Shown: piece by piece, positions 1-7,879 of the stretch
How positions within the stretch are numbered: the first letter of the stretch is position 1
Layout of the letters: the number at the start of each line of letters is the position of its first letter
DNA from: Kiloniellaceae bacterium
GTDB lineage: Bacteria > Pseudomonadota > Alphaproteobacteria > Kiloniellales > Kiloniellaceae
Assembly: GCA_021776195.1 (NCBI GenBank)
Contig: JAJFGK010000157.1
Span: 1 to 20,156, forward strand
Length of the DNA stretch: 20,156 bases
Reading direction: 5' to 3'
The notes under the pieces: model-generated
The model's database searches: none
Seen by the model: the letters and a program-made list of their open reading frames with translations, nothing else
What the model was told of the DNA's origin: nothing
Position numbers and translations under genes: made by a program

Positions 1-2
1 GC

Positions 3-605
3 CAGGTCTCCAGCCACCTGCCGCGTCCCGACATGGTGGTGACCCAGACCCGCTGGGACCTCTTCCTGCCGGCCGGGCCGAACTATCTGACGCCGGATAG
101 CACGATGGACCTGGTTTCCGCCGGGCGCCGGGTGAACCCGCGCCTCGCCGGCGCCGAGACCCTGCTGAAAGGCGCCGACGGCGCCCGGCCGCAGATGGGC
201 CAGCCGCTGCGCATCGTGGTGCCGACCCAGGGCATCCACTTCGCCTTCGAGAAGCTCTACGCCAACCAGTCCGACGAGGCGGCCGGTTTTTCCCTGCGCT
301 ACGTCTCGGCCGGGATCAATATCGCCGGCCTGCTGGTCAGCGCGCTCGGCGCCGGCCTGCTGTGGCTCGGCATCGTCGCCATCGGCAGCCGCAAGGTCCG
401 CCTGCCACGCCAGGGTATCGTCGCCCTGCTCGGTTTCGGCGCGGCGATCCTGCTGGTCACGCTCGGCTATCTCGGCACCAGCCCCCTGCCAGCCTCGGCC
501 CTCGCCCTGGTCCTGGCGCTGGCCCTGGGGATCTGGTGGATCGTCGCCCGGCTCATGGCCTGGCGCGCGGCCCGCGGGGCGGTTCCGCTCCCCTCCGTGG
601 AGTGA
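3..605 (+). CDS. C-terminal part of an unrecognised membrane protein (5' end outside window)
   Basis: The reading frame is open from the left edge to a TGA at 603-605, so the ATG at 33 is probably internal and the gene starts upstream. The visible 200 residues have a polar, probably periplasmic part. Counting from the Met at 33, it ends near residue 88. Three hydrophobic helices follow at about residues 91-118, 128-148 and 152-175, with a short basic tail. The segment just before the first helix (FEKLYANQSDE) looks like the end of an extracytoplasmic domain. I do not recognise the family and assign no function. The frame has the same GC-rich codon use as its neighbours and no sign of decay. 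Confidence is good that it is coding and low on its role. Confidence 0.6.
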   Translation, partial: QVSSHLPRPDMVVTQTRWDLFLPAGPNYLTPDSTMDLVSAGRRVNPRLAGAETLLKGADGARPQMGQPLRIVVPTQGIHFAFEKLYANQSDEAAGFSLRYVSAGINIAGLLVSALGAGLLWLGIVAIGSRKVRLPRQGIVALLGFGAAILLVTLGYLGTSPLPASALALVLALALGIWWIVARLMAWRAARGAVPLPSVE

Positions 606-616
606 GCCGAGACAGA

Positions 617-662
617 GCGGATCGGGAATTTCGATCGCACGATCGCATAATTTCCGATCCGC
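617..662. repeat. Long imperfect inverted repeat (hairpin) upstream of the DMT transporter gene
   Basis: Arms 617-630 (GCGGATCGGGAATT) and 649-662 are complementary over 14 positions with one G.U pair. Inside them a second small stem, CGATC (632-636) with GATCG (641-645), encloses a GCAC loop. No T run follows on either strand, so it is not a textbook intrinsic terminator. It could end the upstream membrane-protein transcript or serve as an operator for the gene at 682. The structure is seen directly; the role is inferred. Confidence 0.5.
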
Positions 663-681
663 CGGCGCGGCGGGCCATGTC

Positions 682-1641
682 ATGGTCTCTCCCGAAAAGG
701 GGGGCGGGGGCGTGGAGCGGCAAGAGGAGACCGAGGACGGGAGCCATCTGATCGGCATTGGGCTCTTCGTGCTCGGCCTGACCTGCGCCTCCACCCAGGC
801 CGGACTCAGCAAGCTTCTGGCCGAATCCCTGCCCTTTCTCTTCGTGGTCTGGGGCCGCTTTACCGTCTTCCTGCTGGTCTGTCTGCCGATCCTGCTGCAC
901 CGTCATGGGCTTCGCGGTCTGCGCCTGCCCCAGCCCCACCTGCACCTCTGGCGCGGTCTGCTGCTGCTGGTCGCCTCGGTCGCCTTCATCTGGGCGATCA
1001 GCGGCATGGCCCTGGCCAACGCGATCGCCATCGTCTTCGTCTATCCCTTCCTGGTGACCGCGCTCTCGCCCCTGGTGCTGAAGGAGCGGGTCCCCAAGTC
1101 TTCCTGGTTCGCGGTGGTGGCCGGCTTTGCCGGCGTGCTGGTGGTGATCCGGCCCGAGGCGGGCTTCACGCTCGGCGGCATCGATTGGCACGCGCTCCTG
1201 GCCCTGGCCGCCGGTTCCTGTTTCGGCATCCACCTGCTGATCACCCGGCGCCTGACCGCCTCGAGCCCGCCGCTGATCACCGCCAGCGCCACCGCCCTGG
1301 TCAGCGTCGTCGTGCTCAGCTTGGCGGTGCCGTTCAACTGGCAGACGCCGAGCGGCGCCCAGTTCGGTATCTTCCTGGTCATGGGCAGCCTCGGCGCGGC
1401 GAGCCAGCTTCTCACCATCTTCGCGATCTCGCGCACCCCGATGCCGACCCTGGCGCCCTTCGGCTACAGCGAAATCGTCGCCGCCACCCTGGTTGGCCTG
1501 GTGCTCTTCGGCGACTTCCCCGACGCCACCACCTGGATCGGCATCGCCATCATCGTCGCCAGCGGCCTGGTCATCGCCATCGCCGCCCGCCACCAGACCC
1601 GCATCCAACTGATCAGCCGCACAAGGCCGCCGGCCCATTGA
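682..1641 (+). CDS. DMT superfamily transporter, EamA family
   Basis: The 319-residue inner-membrane protein has two EamA repeats, at about residues 22-156 and 168-302, giving the usual ten hydrophobic helices. The repeat ends are typical: LSPLVLKERVP followed by GVLVVIRPEA in the first half, and LAPFGYSEIVAA followed by a final helix ending in LVIAIAAR in the second. EamA proteins export or import small metabolites such as amino acids, purines or sugars; the sequence does not show the substrate. The ATG at 682 has no clear ribosome site. An in-frame GTG at 712, just after a purine-rich stretch, is a credible alternative and would remove a polar ten-residue leader. The creatininase-like gene starts 45 bases downstream on the same strand, so the transporter may move the substrate or product of that enzyme. 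Confidence 0.9.
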   Translation: MVSPEKGGGGVERQEETEDGSHLIGIGLFVLGLTCASTQAGLSKLLAESLPFLFVVWGRFTVFLLVCLPILLHRHGLRGLRLPQPHLHLWRGLLLLVASVAFIWAISGMALANAIAIVFVYPFLVTALSPLVLKERVPKSSWFAVVAGFAGVLVVIRPEAGFTLGGIDWHALLALAAGSCFGIHLLITRRLTASSPPLITASATALVSVVVLSLAVPFNWQTPSGAQFGIFLVMGSLGAASQLLTIFAISRTPMPTLAPFGYSEIVAATLVGLVLFGDFPDATTWIGIAIIVASGLVIAIAARHQTRIQLISRTRPPAH

Positions 1642-1686
1642 AGGAGGCCTTCCCTTCGCCGCCGTCCCTGGCATAATCGAGCGGCC

Positions 1687-2517
1687 ATGACCGATGCACC
1701 CACCTCTCCCTGGCTCCAGGAGCTGGCCTGGCCGGCGATCGCCGAGCATCTGACCCGCGACGACCTGATCATGCTGCCGATCGGGGCGACCGAACAGCAC
1801 GGGCCGCACCTGCCGCTGCTGGTCGACAGCGGCTGGGCCATCGCCGCATCCGAGGGCGCGGCGCGCCGGACCGGGGCGCTGATCGCCCCGCCCTTGCAGG
1901 TCGGCTGGTCGCCGCATCACCTGGGCTATCCCGGCTCGATCACCCTGCGGCCCGAAACCCTGACCCAGGTCACCCTCGACATCTGCGAGAGCCTGGCGGT
2001 GCACGGCTTCAAGCGCTTCGTCATCGTCAACGGCAACCGCATCGCCAACCTGGCGCCGCTGGAGATCGCCGCCTCCAAGCTGCGCCACCGCACCGGGGCG
2101 CTCTGCGTCATCGCCGATGCCGGCCTGATCGCCCGGGAAGAGGTCGACGCGATCTGCACATCGGCGCCGGGCGGCCAGGACCACGCCGGCGAGTCCGAGA
2201 CCGCCTTCATGCTGGCCTGGCGCCCGGAGCTGGTCGAGATGGACAAGGCGGTGACCCACATCCCGCCGCGCGGCTCGGCCTTCAACGAGCCGGTCGAGTT
2301 CGAGGCGGCCTTCGCCGGCAATGCGGTCTCGGTGATCCGCACCGCCGCCGACAAGCCGCGCGGCCCGGAAAGCCATGGGGTTTCCGGCGACGCCCGGGCG
2401 GCGACGGCGGACAAGGGCCGGCGCATCATCGCGGCGATCAGCGACAATCTCGCCCGCCTGATCGAGGAACTGCGCGCCCAACCGGACCCGACGGTGCGAG
2501 CCGAGATTCCCTACTGA
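1687..2517 (+). CDS. Creatininase-family amidohydrolase with altered metal-binding loop
   Basis: The 276-residue protein has the creatininase fold signatures. These are LPIGATEQHGPHLPLLVD at residues 30-47, with probable metal ligands E36, H38 and D47, then the HHLGYPGSI segment near 77-85 and HAGESET at 166-172. Family members are cytosolic metal-dependent hydrolases acting on cyclic or linear amides, such as creatininase and formamide hydrolases; MftE has the same fold. The loop that normally reads NGH(G/Y)(G/E)N and supplies a metal-binding His reads NGNRIAN here (115-121), so metal binding must differ or this is a subfamily with another substrate. The start is the ATG at 1687, with only a weak purine tract upstream. 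It lies 45 bases after the EamA transporter and probably shares its transcript. The family is secure; the substrate is unknown. Confidence 0.88.
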   Translation: MTDAPTSPWLQELAWPAIAEHLTRDDLIMLPIGATEQHGPHLPLLVDSGWAIAASEGAARRTGALIAPPLQVGWSPHHLGYPGSITLRPETLTQVTLDICESLAVHGFKRFVIVNGNRIANLAPLEIAASKLRHRTGALCVIADAGLIAREEVDAICTSAPGGQDHAGESETAFMLAWRPELVEMDKAVTHIPPRGSAFNEPVEFEAAFAGNAVSVIRTAADKPRGPESHGVSGDARAATADKGRRIIAAISDNLARLIEELRAQPDPTVRAEIPY

Positions 2518-2522
2518 CACCA

Positions 2523-2550
2523 GGGGACATGAACTCCGGTTCATGTCCTC
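2523..2550. terminator. Hairpin after the creatininase gene (no T run)
   Basis: GGACATGAAC (2525-2534) and GTTCATGTCC (2539-2548) form a perfect 10-bp stem with a TCCG loop. One G.U pair and one G-C pair extend it to 2523 and 2550. It starts six bases after the stop of the plus-strand gene ending at 2517. There is no uridine tract, so the terminator role is inferred from position, and it could act in both directions. Confidence 0.5.
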
Positions 2551-2613
2551 CGGCAAGCGCGACTGCGCGCCCGCAGCGTCAGCGAGGATAGCCCGCCCGA
2601 CGCGTGAGGGCCT

Positions 2614-2638
2614 CGATGGTCATTCAAAATGACCATCG
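2614..2638. terminator. Hairpin after the UDP-glucuronate decarboxylase gene
   Basis: CGATGGTCATT (2614-2624) and AATGACCATCG (2628-2638) form a perfect 11-bp stem around a 3-base loop (CAA on the plus strand, TTG on the minus strand). It begins three bases beyond the TAA of the minus-strand gene ending at 2641. No strong T run follows on the minus strand. With the hairpin at 2523-2550 it brackets the 63-base GC-rich centre of a convergent junction. Confidence 0.5.
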
Positions 2639-2640
2639 GT

Positions 2641-3582
2641 TTAATCCGACAGCAGCTCGTCGAAGTAGGCGATGGTGCGGCCAAGCCCTTGATCCAGGTC
2701 GACCGCCGGCTCCCAGCCCAACAGCTCGCGGGCCAGGCCGATGTCGGGCAGGCGGCGGACGGGATCGTCCTCGGGCAGCGGCCGGTAGGCGATGGCCGAG
2801 CGCGAGCCGGTGAGGGCGACGATCTTCTCGGCCAGCGCGGCCACCGTGACCTCCTGGGGCCGGCCCAGGTTGACCGGACCCGGGGGCGCCTCGGCCGCCA
2901 TGAGCCGCAGGAACCCCTCGACCATGTCGTCCACATAACAAAAGGAGCGGGTCTGATCGCCCTTGCCGAAGATCGTGATCGGTTCGCCGCGCAGGGCCGC
3001 GACGATGAAGTTGGAGACCACCCGGCCGTCGTCGGGATGCATGTTGGGGCCGTAGGTGTTGAAGATCCGGGCGATCCTGACATCGGTGCCGTGCTGGCGG
3101 TGGTAGCTCATGCAGAGCGTCTCGGCACAGCGCTTGCCCTCGTCGTAACAGGCCCGCGGGCCCAACGGGTTGACGTGACCCAGGTAGTCTTCGCGCTGGG
3201 GATGGACCTGCGGATCGCCGTAGACCTCGCTGGTCGAGGCCTGAAAGAAGCGCGCGTCGGTGCGCTTGGCCAGGCCCAGCATGTTGATCGTGCCGTGCAC
3301 GTTGGTCTTCACGGTCTGCACCGGGTCGCGCTGGTAGTGGACCGGCGAGGCCGGGCAGGCCAGGTTGAAGATCTGGTCGATCTCGACAAAGAGCGGAAAG
3401 GTCACGTCGTGGCGCATGAGCTCGAAGCGGGGATGCTCCAACAGCGGCTCGATGTTGCGTCGGGCACTGCAGAAGAAGTTGTCGACGCAGAGCACCTCGT
3501 GACCGGTCTCGAGCAGCCGGGCGCAGAGATGCGAGCCGAGAAACCCCGACCCGCCGGTCACCAAGACCCTCTTGCCTGCCAT
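2641..3582 (-). CDS. uxs: UDP-glucuronate decarboxylase (UDP-xylose synthase)
   Basis: The 313-residue cytosolic short-chain dehydrogenase/reductase would convert UDP-glucuronate to UDP-xylose using bound NAD. The Rossmann glycine motif is GGSGFLG at residues 10-16. The UXS-typical [10 protein letters not shown] stretch lies near 75-84, the active-site STSEVYG is at 116-122, and the YxxxK pair is Y146/K150. Other UXS-like features are [11 protein letters not shown] (181-191) and TRSFCYVDD (221-229). Length matches bacterial UXS. A GAGGAAGGG ribosome site sits just upstream of the ATG at 3582. It follows a small membrane-protein gene by 28 bases and diverges from the GT41/sulfotransferase pair, which suggests xylose-containing glycan synthesis. 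A related 4-epimerase or dehydratase is less likely because the ACPASP and NTYGP motifs favour UXS. Confidence 0.88.
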   Translation of the reverse strand: MAGKRVLVTGGSGFLGSHLCARLLETGHEVLCVDNFFCSARRNIEPLLEHPRFELMRHDVTFPLFVEIDQIFNLACPASPVHYQRDPVQTVKTNVHGTINMLGLAKRTDARFFQASTSEVYGDPQVHPQREDYLGHVNPLGPRACYDEGKRCAETLCMSYHRQHGTDVRIARIFNTYGPNMHPDDGRVVSNFIVAALRGEPITIFGKGDQTRSFCYVDDMVEGFLRLMAAEAPPGPVNLGRPQEVTVAALAEKIVALTGSRSAIAYRPLPEDDPVRRLPDIGLARELLGWEPAVDLDQGLGRTIAYFDELLSD

Positions 3583-3610
3583 GCCCTTCCTCGCTTCCGT
3601 CCGTTCCGCT

Positions 3611-3793
3611 TCAGGACTGGCCCAGGATGTAGACGAAGCCCACGAGAAAGGCGAAGACCGAGAGAAACTGGATCGGCACCAGGGGCAGCCGGAAGCCAGG
3701 GCCCGGCTCGTAGGGTTGGCGCGCCTTCAGGGTCGCCAGCAGGAAGACAATCCCGGACAGGACCATGTCGGCGACGGCGATCTCATAGGCCAT
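3611..3793 (-). CDS. Small two-helix membrane protein upstream of uxs
   Basis: The 60-residue protein has two hydrophobic helices at about residues 4-22 and 40-58, joined by a polar loop containing [12 protein letters not shown] strong ribosome site (GGAGAGGAGG) precedes the ATG at 3793 at normal spacing, which argues that this short gene is real. Its stop lies 28 bases before the uxs start on the same strand, so the two are probably co-transcribed. I do not recognise the family. It could be a membrane partner or anchor for glycan synthesis, but that rests only on position. Confidence 0.7.
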   Translation of the reverse strand: MAYEIAVADMVLSGIVFLLATLKARQPYEPGPGFRLPLVPIQFLSVFAFLVGFVYILGQS

Positions 3794-3981
3794 GACGGCG
3801 GCCTCCTCTCCAGTCCTGCCCCATGCTTTCCCCGGCCGCGGGTCCGGTGTAAGGATGGCCGGCAGAACCGACCCATCTCCGACCGTGACATGCCCCTCTT
3901 AGTCCATTTGTCCCAGCCCTGGAAAGCCCCCCTGGAGGGTGAGCCCGGACCGCGCCCGAACCGCCGCCGGGTGCCGGCGCC

Positions 3982-6339
3982 GTGAGCTCGACCGAGGCAC
4001 GGCTGCAACAGGCGGTGGGCGCGCTGCAGGCCGGCCGCATCGGCGAGGCCGAGACGCTCTGCCGCCAGGTCCGCGCCAGCGACCCGCGCGATGTCCGGGC
4101 AGTCAACCTGCTGTCGGCCATCGCCCGCCAGGCCGGCCGCCTGGACGAGGCCGAGGCGCTGTTGCGGCAGGGCCTGGAGACCGCGCCCAGCGATCCGCAG
4201 TTGCTGAACAATCTGGGTAGCCTGCTGGAGGTCAAGGGACAGCCCGAGGCCGCCCTGCCGCACTTCGAGGGCGCCCTGGCCGTGGCGCCGGACTATGCCC
4301 AGGCCCACAACAACCAGGGCGTGGCCTTGGAGAGGCTCGGCCGCCTGACAGAGGCCTGCGCGAGCTATCGGCACGCGGCACGGCTCGAGCCGCGGGCGGC
4401 CCAGTACCACTGCAACCTGGCCAACGCGCTGCGCGCCGAGGGCGCCCTGGCCGAGGCCGAGGCCGCCTACCGCGACGCCCTGCGCGACCCCCGCTTCCTG
4501 CCCCCCGTGCTCAACCTGGCGGCCCTCATGCAGGGGGCCGGCCGCGGCGACGAGGCCCTGGCGCTCTATCGGCAGGCGCAGGCGCATCACCCGCACAGCG
4601 CCGAACTGGCCGGCGCACTGGGCACGCTGCTCCTGGAAACCGGCAACCCGGCGGCGGCGGTGACCGCCTTCCGCCAGGCTCTCTCGTTGCAGAACCCGGA
4701 AGCGGCGGCAGGAGTCTGCGCGACGTACCGCAACCTGGGCCTTGCCCTCTATCGCCTGGGGCGGGCGGCCGAGGCGGCGGAGCATCTGGAACAGGCCCTG
4801 GCGCTGGACCCCGACGATCTGGGCGCCCTGATCACGCGGGGCCAGATTGCCCTCGGCAGTCATGACATCGAGACCGCCCTTGGCCACCTTGAAAAGGCGC
4901 TGGTCCTTTCGCCCGACCATCCCAGCGCCCTGATTTCCCTCTTGAAGCTCTATCAGAGGCTCTGCCGCTGGGCGGATTTCGACCGGCTTGTCCCGCGGCT
5001 CGACGCGCGCGCGGCGGCAGCGGCTGGAGGCGAAAATGGATTCGTGGAACCACCGCTGTTCCACATCACCCGGATCGACGATCTGGCCCGCAACCTGGAC
5101 AACGCGCGCCGGACCTCGGCGGCGATCGAACAGCGGGCCCGCGCCGACGGGGCCCTGCCCGCCGCTTCACCCCGGCCGAGACCGGACTCGAGCCTGAACG
5201 GCCGGCTGCGCCTCGGCTACCTGTCGCGGGACTATCGCAACCATCCGGTGGGCCACCTGATCCACGGCCTCTTCGCGGCGCACGACCGCGCGGACTTCGA
5301 GGTCTTCGCCTATTCCTACGGCCCCGACGACGACAGCCCCTACCGCCGCGGGGCCGAGCGGGACAGCGACCGCTTCGTCGATCTCGCCGGGCTCTCGAAC
5401 GGCGCGGCGGCGGCACGCATCCAGGCCGACGGGGTCGATATCCTGGTCGACCTGGCCGGTCATACGAACCTGAACCGTCTGGAGATCTGCGCCCTGCGGC
5501 CGGCCCCGGTTCAGGCCACCTATCTGGGCTTTCCCGGCGGCTCGGGTGCGGCCTTTTTCGACTACCTGATCGGCGATCCCATCGTCACGCCGCCGCTAGA
5601 GGCGGGCTTCTACCGCGAAGCCCTGGCCCTTCTGCCCCACGCCTACCAGATCAACGACGGCAATCAGACGATCGCCGACCAGCCGGCCGACCGGACCGCC
5701 GCGGGCCTGCCGGACGATGCCCTGGTGCTGGCCTGCTTCAACCAGCCCTTCAAGTTCGACGCCGCGCTCTTTGCCCTCTGGTGCGAAATCCTCAAGGAGC
5801 TGCCCGGCGCCCTGCTCTGGCTGTTCGACGAGACCGGCGGCCTTCTGGCCCAGCGGTTGCAGGCCGAAGCCGCCGACCGGGGCCTCGACCCGGCGCGGCT
5901 GCACTTCGCCCCGCGCCTGCCCAAGAGCCAGCATCTGGCCCGGCTCGCCCTGGCCGACCTGATGCTCGACACCCGTCTCTACAACGGCCACACCACGACC
6001 AGCGACGCCCTCTGGGCGGGCCTGCCGGTGGTCACCATGAAGGGCCGTCACTTCGCCTCCCGGGTCTCGGCCTCGCTGCTGACTGCCGTCGGCCTGCCGA
6101 AACTGATCGTCGATTCGCCCACGGCCTATAGGGATCTGGTCCTGCTCCTGGCCCGGGACCCGGACCGCTTGGCCGGCCTGCGCGAGAAGCTCAGGACCAA
6201 CCGCCGGACCGAGCCGCTGTTCGACACGACCCTGACGACCCGTCACCTGGAGGCGGCCTACCGCGCCATGTGGGACCTCCACCGGACCGGACAGGCCCCG
6301 CGGCTGATCCAGGTCGAAGACCGGACCCAGGCGCGATGA
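3982..6339 (+). CDS. TPR protein with O-GlcNAc transferase-like (GT41) domain
   Basis: The 785-residue protein has about nine TPR units over residues 1-340 and a GT41/SPINDLY-type glycosyltransferase region from about 405 to 770. Catalytic-region motifs match eukaryotic OGT. GYLSRDYRNHPVGHL (about 411-425) aligns with GYVSSDFGNHPTSHL, and the LRPAPVQATYLGFPG segment is present. FNQPFKFD (586-593) holds the UDP-contacting Lys at 591. LDTRLYNGHTTTSDALWAG (662-680) supplies the His-Thr-Thr that holds the nucleotide diphosphate. It would transfer a sugar from a UDP- or other nucleotide donor to protein or another acceptor bound in the TPR superhelix. The only plausible start is the GTG at 3982, because an in-frame TGA lies at 3940 and no ATG intervenes. 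No clear ribosome site is visible. The sulfotransferase gene overlaps its stop codon. Confidence 0.9.
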   Translation: MSSTEARLQQAVGALQAGRIGEAETLCRQVRASDPRDVRAVNLLSAIARQAGRLDEAEALLRQGLETAPSDPQLLNNLGSLLEVKGQPEAALPHFEGALAVAPDYAQAHNNQGVALERLGRLTEACASYRHAARLEPRAAQYHCNLANALRAEGALAEAEAAYRDALRDPRFLPPVLNLAALMQGAGRGDEALALYRQAQAHHPHSAELAGALGTLLLETGNPAAAVTAFRQALSLQNPEAAAGVCATYRNLGLALYRLGRAAEAAEHLEQALALDPDDLGALITRGQIALGSHDIETALGHLEKALVLSPDHPSALISLLKLYQRLCRWADFDRLVPRLDARAAAAAGGENGFVEPPLFHITRIDDLARNLDNARRTSAAIEQRARADGALPAASPRPRPDSSLNGRLRLGYLSRDYRNHPVGHLIHGLFAAHDRADFEVFAYSYGPDDDSPYRRGAERDSDRFVDLAGLSNGAAAARIQADGVDILVDLAGHTNLNRLEICALRPAPVQATYLGFPGGSGAAFFDYLIGDPIVTPPLEAGFYREALALLPHAYQINDGNQTIADQPADRTAAGLPDDALVLACFNQPFKFDAALFALWCEILKELPGALLWLFDETGGLLAQRLQAEAADRGLDPARLHFAPRLPKSQHLARLALADLMLDTRLYNGHTTTSDALWAGLPVVTMKGRHFASRVSASLLTAVGLPKLIVDSPTAYRDLVLLLARDPDRLAGLREKLRTNRRTEPLFDTTLTTRHLEAAYRAMWDLHRTGQAPRLIQVEDRTQAR

Positions 6340-7148
6340 CCTCGCCCCAACGCCTGCTCTTCACCCTGACCTCCGGGCGCAGCGGCACCGCCAGCCTCGC
6401 CAAGCTGCTCGCCGCCAATTTGCCCGAGGCCCAGTGCCACCACGAGATCCTCGGCTGGGACCGCTTCGGGCTGGACAGCCCGGACCTTTCCCAGATGACG
6501 CTTTTCAACAGCCAGGGCAACGTCGCCCAGGTGCGCGACTTCTGGCGTCGCAAGAGCGCGCGGATCCTGGGCGCGGCAGCGCCGCTCTACGCCGAGACCT
6601 CTCATGTGCTGATGAAGGCCGGCCTGCTGGAGAACCTCGACCTGTTCGAGGCTGTCGGCGAGATCCACTTCGTCGCCCTGGAGCGCGATCTCTTCGATAC
6701 CCTGATCAGTTTTCGCAATCGCTACGACTTCACCAACAAGTCGCTGTGGTGGCTGTGGTATCTCGACCCCCGCTATCCCCGCAACATCGTCGAGTCGCGC
6801 CAGTTGGCCGCGCTCGGCATCAACGGCGTCTGCCTCTGGTATCTCTTCGAGATCCGGGCGCGGGCGGCGTACTATCGTCAGCTCTTCGGGGACCGCCCGG
6901 GGCTCCATTTCCATCGTCTCGACCTGAGCGACCTCGGCGACAGGGATCGGCTGGCCGGGCTGCTTCTAGCCCTCGGCGCGACCCTGGAGGCCGAGGCCGT
7001 GACCCTCTGGCCCAAGCAGAACTCGGGCCAGAACAAACATCCCTTCCCGCCCGGCGAGGAAGACGCGATCCGGCGTCTCGTCGCCAGCGTCCAGTTCGAC
7101 GCCGAAGCCACGGCGCGCGATTTCATCGCCCAGGGCAGACGGCTGTGA
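6336..7148 (+). CDS. PAPS-dependent sulfotransferase-like protein
   Basis: The 270-residue protein begins with a sulfotransferase P-loop, TLTSGRSGT at residues 10-18, the usual 5'-phosphosulfate-binding site of PAPS. A second typical segment, LERDLFDTLISFRNR (115-129), supplies the Arg (117) and Ser (125) expected to contact the PAPS 3'-phosphate. The middle is rich in Trp and Tyr. The start is the ATG at 6336, which overlaps the stop of the GT41 gene (ATGA), so translation is probably coupled. This implies that the same product is glycosylated and then sulfated, or that this enzyme modifies the glycan or peptide made by its partner. The family call rests on the two PAPS motifs; the acceptor is unknown. 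Sequence between the motifs diverges from the sulfotransferases I remember. Confidence 0.8.
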   Translation: MTSPQRLLFTLTSGRSGTASLAKLLAANLPEAQCHHEILGWDRFGLDSPDLSQMTLFNSQGNVAQVRDFWRRKSARILGAAAPLYAETSHVLMKAGLLENLDLFEAVGEIHFVALERDLFDTLISFRNRYDFTNKSLWWLWYLDPRYPRNIVESRQLAALGINGVCLWYLFEIRARAAYYRQLFGDRPGLHFHRLDLSDLGDRDRLAGLLLALGATLEAEAVTLWPKQNSGQNKHPFPPGEEDAIRRLVASVQFDAEATARDFIAQGRRL

Positions 7149-7200
7149 TTTCAAAATCAGCGCAGGCGCTGAACCCTCGCCGGCCACACCCCGGTCCTAG

Positions 7201-7411
7201 GGTCTGTCGACAAGTGGCGTCATACCGGACGCGACTTTTCTCCAAATCTTTAATTTGGCACAGAAAATCAGTGATCCGGGATCTCCTGGAGAGTAGCGCG
7301 AGAAGCCATTTGCCAAAGAGTCCGGATCACTCGCTTCGGTCGCCAAATCGGAGATTTGGGCCGAAGCGGGTTCCGGAATGACGGTCCCTTGGCAGCAATT
7401 GTCAACAGCCC
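7201..7411. mobile_element. MITE-like non-autonomous element flanked by CTAG duplication
   Basis: The left end starts GGTCTGTCGACAAGTG and the inverted right end reads GGGCTGTTGACAATTG, matching at 13 of 16 positions. CTAG occurs directly outside both ends (7197-7200 and 7412-7415), as expected for a 4-bp target duplication of the kind made by some IS5-family transposases. A second inverted pair lies just inside: GTCATACCGGA (7219-7229) and TCCGGAATGAC (7372-7382). The right half holds a strong hairpin: CGCTTCGG (7332-7339) pairs with CCGAAGCG (7361-7368), and CCAAATC (7343-7349) with GATTTGG (7353-7359). No transposase gene fits in 211 bases. It lies between two converging operons and may end transcription from both. 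The structure is seen directly; the IS5 link is inferred. Confidence 0.65.
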
Positions 7412-7879
7412 CTAGAAGACCCCGGCCTCCAGGCCGGCCGCCATCAGGGTGCCGAGTTCTTCGCAGGCGGGAGCGAAGTCCTCGCGAAACTCGCCGCGGC
7501 AGATCAGCGGCTCCTGCACGGCGCGCCAGCGCAGCCCGGTAACGATGGTCTCGACCCCGCGCCGGGTCCCGGTGCCGTCCTGGCCGGCCCGAATGTAGAG
7601 CGCATAGGGCAGGCCCTGGGTCTGTTCCAGGCAGGGGTAGTAAATGCGATCGAAGAAATCCTTCAAGGCGCCGCTCATGTAGCCGAGGTTCTCGGTCGTG
7701 CCGAGAATGATGGCCTGGGCCTGGAGCACGTCCTCGGGCTGGGCCTCGAAAGGTGTCAGCGCGGTGACCGCCACCCCCTCGATGTCCTCGTGGCCGGCCC
7801 CACGCAGCACCGCATCGCGCAGCGCCAGGGTGTTGGGCGATGGCACGTGCGCGACGATCAGCAGGCGCTTTGCCGTCAT
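7412..7879 (-). CDS. Flavodoxin-like NAD(P)H-dependent oxidoreductase
   Basis: The 155-residue cytosolic protein has a flavodoxin fold. After the first strand comes an FMN-phosphate loop, VPSPNTLAL (12-20). The flavin-contacting loop is GTTENLGYMSGALKDFFDR at 60-78, as in FMN reductases and NAD(P)H:quinone reductases. The ATG at 7879 overlaps the TGA of the aldolase gene upstream, so the two are translationally coupled. Its TAG stop lies inside the CTAG that borders the MITE-like element. The family is clear. The electron acceptor is not, and a flavin reductase is an unexpected third member of a galactonate-type operon. Confidence 0.82.
   Translation of the reverse strand: MTAKRLLIVAHVPSPNTLALRDAVLRGAGHEDIEGVAVTALTPFEAQPEDVLQAQAIILGTTENLGYMSGALKDFFDRIYYPCLEQTQGLPYALYIRAGQDGTGTRRGVETIVTGLRWRAVQEPLICRGEFREDFAPACEELGTLMAAGLEAGVF

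Noticed and set aside
553..2556. Long minus-strand open frame opposite the DMT and creatininase genes
   Set aside because: Its Gln/Gly/Asp/Arg-rich, low-complexity translation is typical of the antisense of GC-rich genes, and the plus-strand products are clear family members. The similar antisense frames at 3727-5064, 9200-10594 and 11130-12794 are rejected for the same reason.
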